Shown here in pieces: positions 61,513 to 64,000 of a stretch of 64,000 nt of DNA. The notes under the pieces were generated by a model. That model ran no database searches. It was not told the origin of the DNA and saw only the letters and a program-made list of their open reading frames with translations. Both the position numbers and the translations under genes were made by a program. Origin of the DNA: Flavobacterium terrigena (GTDB taxonomy: Bacteria > Bacteroidota > Bacteroidia > Flavobacteriales > Flavobacteriaceae). The stretch's first letter is position 1. Every line of letters begins with the position of its first letter. The DNA lies in assembly GCF_900108955.1 (NCBI RefSeq), contig NZ_FNYA01000005.1, forward strand, positions 124,001 to 188,000, written 5' to 3'.

Positions 61513-62839
61513 ATTCAAAACTCCGAACGCTAAACCCCCAACTTCAAACTCCCAGCTTCCATCTCCTGACTTCCAGCTTCGTAGCGAAGAAGTACAAGAT
61601 ATACTAACAAAAGTTCCTAATTGGATGATTCGTTGGGGAACTTTTCTAATTTTTGGAATCATTTTAATGCTATTATTTACTTCTTGGTTTATTAGATATC
61701 CAGATATTGTGAGTAGCGAAATTATTATCACCACAAACACACCACCAGAAAAGCTAATTGCAAAAGTGAATGGAAAAATTCAGGCGATTTTAATTGAAGA
61801 CAAAGCAAATGTAAAAGCAAATACACCTTTAGCAGTGATTGAAAATTCTGCCAATTACAAAGATGTTTTTTTGTTGAAATCAACTATCGAGAATATTAAT
61901 TTAGACAAAAGCGAATTCCCATTTGATAAGTTTAAAAATGCTCAATTAGGTGAAGTTGAAGCCAGTTTTGCCGTTTTCCAAAAACAATATATTGCAGATA
62001 ATTTAAACAAAAAGCTAAAACCTTTTGATGTAGATGCGAATGCGCAAGGCTATGAAAAAACACAATTAGCCGAAAGATTGCAGTTGCTAATTGCACAAAA
62101 AGCTATCACTGAAAATGAATTACAAATTCAAAAAATCGATTTAAACCGACAAGAAACTTTATTTAAAAAAGGGGTAATCTCAGCTCAAGAAATCGAGAAA
62201 CAACGTTTAATCTATCTTCAAGCTGAGAAGAATTACAAGAATTTATTGAGTTCAATTTCGCAAACCAAATCATCTATAAACGATTTAAAAAGAAACAATC
62301 AAACCACACAAATTAACGAAAACAAAGAAAATACCAATTTAGAAACGAATGTGTTACAAGCTTTTTACCAACTAAAAAAAGCAATCAAAGATTGGGAATT
62401 AAACTATGTTTTCCGTTCGTCGGATGAAGGAATTGTGACGTTTTTACAAATTTGGTCGGTAAACCAAAACATTGCTGCTGGAGAAAATATGTTTGCCATT
62501 ATTCCAACAAATCAAAATGGTTTCGTAGGAAAATTAAAAGCAGCCGCTTTAAACTCAGGGAAAATTAAAGAAAATCAGCGTGTTAATATTCGTTTAGCCA
62601 ATTATCCTGATAGAGAATTCGGAATCGTAAAAGGAAAAGTCAAAAGAATATCATTAACACCAGATAAAGATGGTAATTTACTAATGGATATTGCTTTGCC
62701 AAAAGGATTAGAAACTTCGTATAAAAAGAAAATTCAATTTCAACAAGAAATGCGTGGTTCTGCAGATATTATTACAGAAGATTTACGACTAATTGAACGT
62801 ATTTTTTATCAGTTTAGGAGCATGTATAAAGTGGAATAA
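61505..62839 (+). CDS. HlyD-family secretion adaptor
   Basis: The 444-aa membrane-fusion protein links the ABC exporter to an outer-membrane channel. It has a cytoplasmic N-terminal tail (1-40), one membrane helix (about 43-62), a biotinyl-lipoyl half-motif near 80-105, a long coiled-coil hairpin (about 170-300) and a beta-barrel domain ending near 440. The tail residues 4-27 (Pro/Ser/Asn-rich) are encoded by the 7-nt repeat at 61514-61583 and are probably not conserved. It partners with the exporter at 58892; no TolC-like gene is visible. Confidence 0.92.
   Translation: MTEFKTPNAKPPTSNSQLPSPDFQLRSEEVQDILTKVPNWMIRWGTFLIFGIILMLLFTSWFIRYPDIVSSEIIITTNTPPEKLIAKVNGKIQAILIEDKANVKANTPLAVIENSANYKDVFLLKSTIENINLDKSEFPFDKFKNAQLGEVEASFAVFQKQYIADNLNKKLKPFDVDANAQGYEKTQLAERLQLLIAQKAITENELQIQKIDLNRQETLFKKGVISAQEIEKQRLIYLQAEKNYKNLLSSISQTKSSINDLKRNNQTTQINENKENTNLETNVLQAFYQLKKAIKDWELNYVFRSSDEGIVTFLQIWSVNQNIAAGENMFAIIPTNQNGFVGKLKAAALNSGKIKENQRVNIRLANYPDREFGIVKGKVKRISLTPDKDGNLLMDIALPKGLETSYKKKIQFQQEMRGSADIITEDLRLIERIFYQFRSMYKVE
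61514..61583. repeat. Heptanucleotide repeat tract, right boundary, inside the HlyD gene
   Basis: Ten 7-mers run in phase (TTCAAAA CTCCGAA CGCTAAA CCCCCAA CTTCAAA CTCCCAG CTTCCAT CTCCTGA CTTCCAG CTTCGTA). It is inverted relative to 61091-61137, with a perfect 12-bp match, and encodes HlyD residues 4-27. Confidence 0.65.
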
Positions 62840-62847
62840 TTGAAAAC

Positions 62848-62925
62848 CTACATTTTCAAATAAAACTCTTTTGTCAGTTCGATATATTCTGGAGTGTATT
62901 GATGACGCGCGGTTTCAATAACTAA
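62848..62925 (-). pseudogene. Possible remnant of a gene's 3' end
   Basis: On the minus strand a reading frame gives LVIETARHQYTPEYIELTK followed by EFYLKM and a TAG stop at 62848. The composition (Glu/Lys/Tyr-rich, natural codon use) looks like the C-terminal end of a real protein. No start or upstream body exists, since the region upstream is occupied by the start of the TlpA-like gene. The family of the parent is unknown. Confidence 0.3.
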
Positions 62926-62943
62926 AATAATAAGCAATAGAAA

Positions 62944-64000
62944 ATGAAAACTAATACTTTAATAATATTTTTACTCCTACTTTTTTCATCTTGTAACAAA
63001 AAAAGCAGTCAGATTATCATAGAAGGAAATATCCCTAATTTGCCAGATGGAAAGCTGTATTTATCGAAAGATAATTATATTAACAAAATTGACAGTATCG
63101 ATACTGAAAATGGGATATTTAATTTTAATTATAAAACTGATTCTGATGAGCCTATTTATATGGCTATACATCACATAGATAAGAATGGGGTTTTTAGAGC
63201 AATTAGCTTTCCAACTAAAGCAAAATATAACAATGGAAGCTATAATTCTCAATTTTTCTTATCTGATTCAATAATAATTATTAATGGTAAATTAATTGAT
63301 AATAGTCCTATTGGAATACTAAATGATTCAAAGACAAAATTCGTAAATAGTCCCGAAATTAAAGCTGGTTATCAAACTAATGCTTTATTCCATACTGATG
63401 GCGATTTGTTTGATAATATTAATAAAAACACATATAGCAAAGTATTGTTAAAAATAAAAAAGTATTCTAATTCCTTTCATTTGTTATACAGTATTAATGA
63501 ATATAGAAATAGTTTTACACCTATACAAGTTGATAACTTATTAAATAGTTTCAATGGAAAAATTACTAATAGTGATACTTTTTTGAAATTAAGAGATTAT
63601 AATAAAAAAAGGTTAGAGAATAAAGAAATAGTTTCACCTATTCTTACAAATCAAAAAGGAGAAAAAGAAAATGTTTTAGATAAAAAGTTCGATAAACATT
63701 TAGTGGTTTTTTGGGCTAGTTGGTGTGGACCTTGTAGACAAGAAATTCCAGCTTTAAAAAATATTTATAAAAAGCACAAAAATGAAGTTGATTTTGTTTC
63801 TGTATCAACAGATGAAAATGAAAGATTGTGGCAGAAAGCATTAGAAAAGGAAATGATGCCTTGGAAACAATTTATTCTAAGTGAAAAATCAAAAGAATAT
63901 GAAAAGAATGAAATATTTTTCCAATTAAGTAAATCAATTCCTTATACTTTACTTATCGATAAAGACATGAAAGTTATAAAATCACATGTTGGTTTAATGA
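62944..64000 (+). CDS. TlpA-like thioredoxin lipoprotein, 3' part missing
   Basis: The frame is open for 352 codons from ATG 62944 to the window end. It has a lipoprotein signal (FSSC, Cys17), an N-terminal DUF4369-like beta domain (about 22-130; IIIEGNIPNLPDGKLYLSK), a linker helical region, and a TlpA/AhpC thioredoxin domain from about 235 with WASWCGPC (C261/C264). It is a periplasm-facing thiol-disulfide oxidoreductase, probably reducing or isomerising disulfides. It follows the HlyD gene, so a role in the quality control of exported Cys-rich peptides is possible. Confidence 0.85.
   Translation, partial: MKTNTLIIFLLLLFSSCNKKSSQIIIEGNIPNLPDGKLYLSKDNYINKIDSIDTENGIFNFNYKTDSDEPIYMAIHHIDKNGVFRAISFPTKAKYNNGSYNSQFFLSDSIIIINGKLIDNSPIGILNDSKTKFVNSPEIKAGYQTNALFHTDGDLFDNINKNTYSKVLLKIKKYSNSFHLLYSINEYRNSFTPIQVDNLLNSFNGKITNSDTFLKLRDYNKKRLENKEIVSPILTNQKGEKENVLDKKFDKHLVVFWASWCGPCRQEIPALKNIYKKHKNEVDFVSVSTDENERLWQKALEKEMMPWKQFILSEKSKEYEKNEIFFQLSKSIPYTLLIDKDMKVIKSHVGLM

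Overview
The window reads as chromosome of a low-GC member of the Bacteroidota, family Flavobacteriaceae, most likely Flavobacterium or a close relative. The evidence is the AT-rich sequence, TAnnTTTG-type promoter boxes in front of many genes, type IX secretion (T9SS) C-terminal sorting domains, and family-typical genes (DUF3098, DUF4271, DUF4296, DUF423). The closely packed housekeeping operons use ATG starts and strong bidirectional terminators. No phage, IS element, CRISPR array or rRNA is visible. One tRNA-Ser(GGA) is present.

Layout. 1-6000: bacilliredoxin, PlsC-type acyltransferase, acyl-ACP desaturase, HD hydrolase, NADP-type glutamate dehydrogenase and an outer-membrane protein. 6000-10000: three T9SS cargo genes, one almost only a sorting domain and two sharing a C-terminal half. 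10100-18500: LuxE-like protein, TatD nuclease, acyltransferase, asparaginase, tRNA-Ser, RpoN (sigma-54), AsnS. 18700-30000: a leucine-rich-repeat T9SS protein, an NAD-dependent epimerase, Frr, PyrH, a patatin-like lipase, and the TruB/UppP/DUF3098/FtsX operon interrupted by a repeat lipoprotein. 30150-34400: LeuS with an apparent extra insertion, and a membrane zinc protease.

34436-43182 is the first accessory block. A six-gene minus-strand cluster encodes a papain-like protease, a chagasin-like inhibitor of that protease class, two large unknown proteins sharing a domain, an N-acetylmuramidase and a small beta-rich protein. None has an obvious Sec signal peptide. Facing away is a four-gene operon (unknown protein, multi-pass membrane protein, histidine kinase, LuxR-type response regulator) whose promoter is overlapped by a GC-rich palindrome. 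43290-53980 returns to core metabolism: Lrp regulator, saccharopine dehydrogenase-like protein, PckA, HemD, polyprenol-phosphate glycosyltransferase, PyrC, acyl-CoA dehydrogenase.

54225-64000 is the second accessory block, a peptide secretion locus. It holds a TPR/AraC-type regulator, a glycine-rich GG-leader-like peptide, a VKOR-thioredoxin fusion, three cysteine-rich peptides with one shared double-glycine leader, a C39 peptidase ABC exporter, an HlyD adaptor and a TlpA-like lipoprotein cut by the window end. The parts fit together as export of disulfide-bonded peptides. A four-helix-bundle gene sits between exporter and adaptor, bounded by inverted 7-nt repeat tracts that run into both neighbouring coding sequences. 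Similar 7-nt-periodic tracts occur in several other intergenic gaps and inside leuS.
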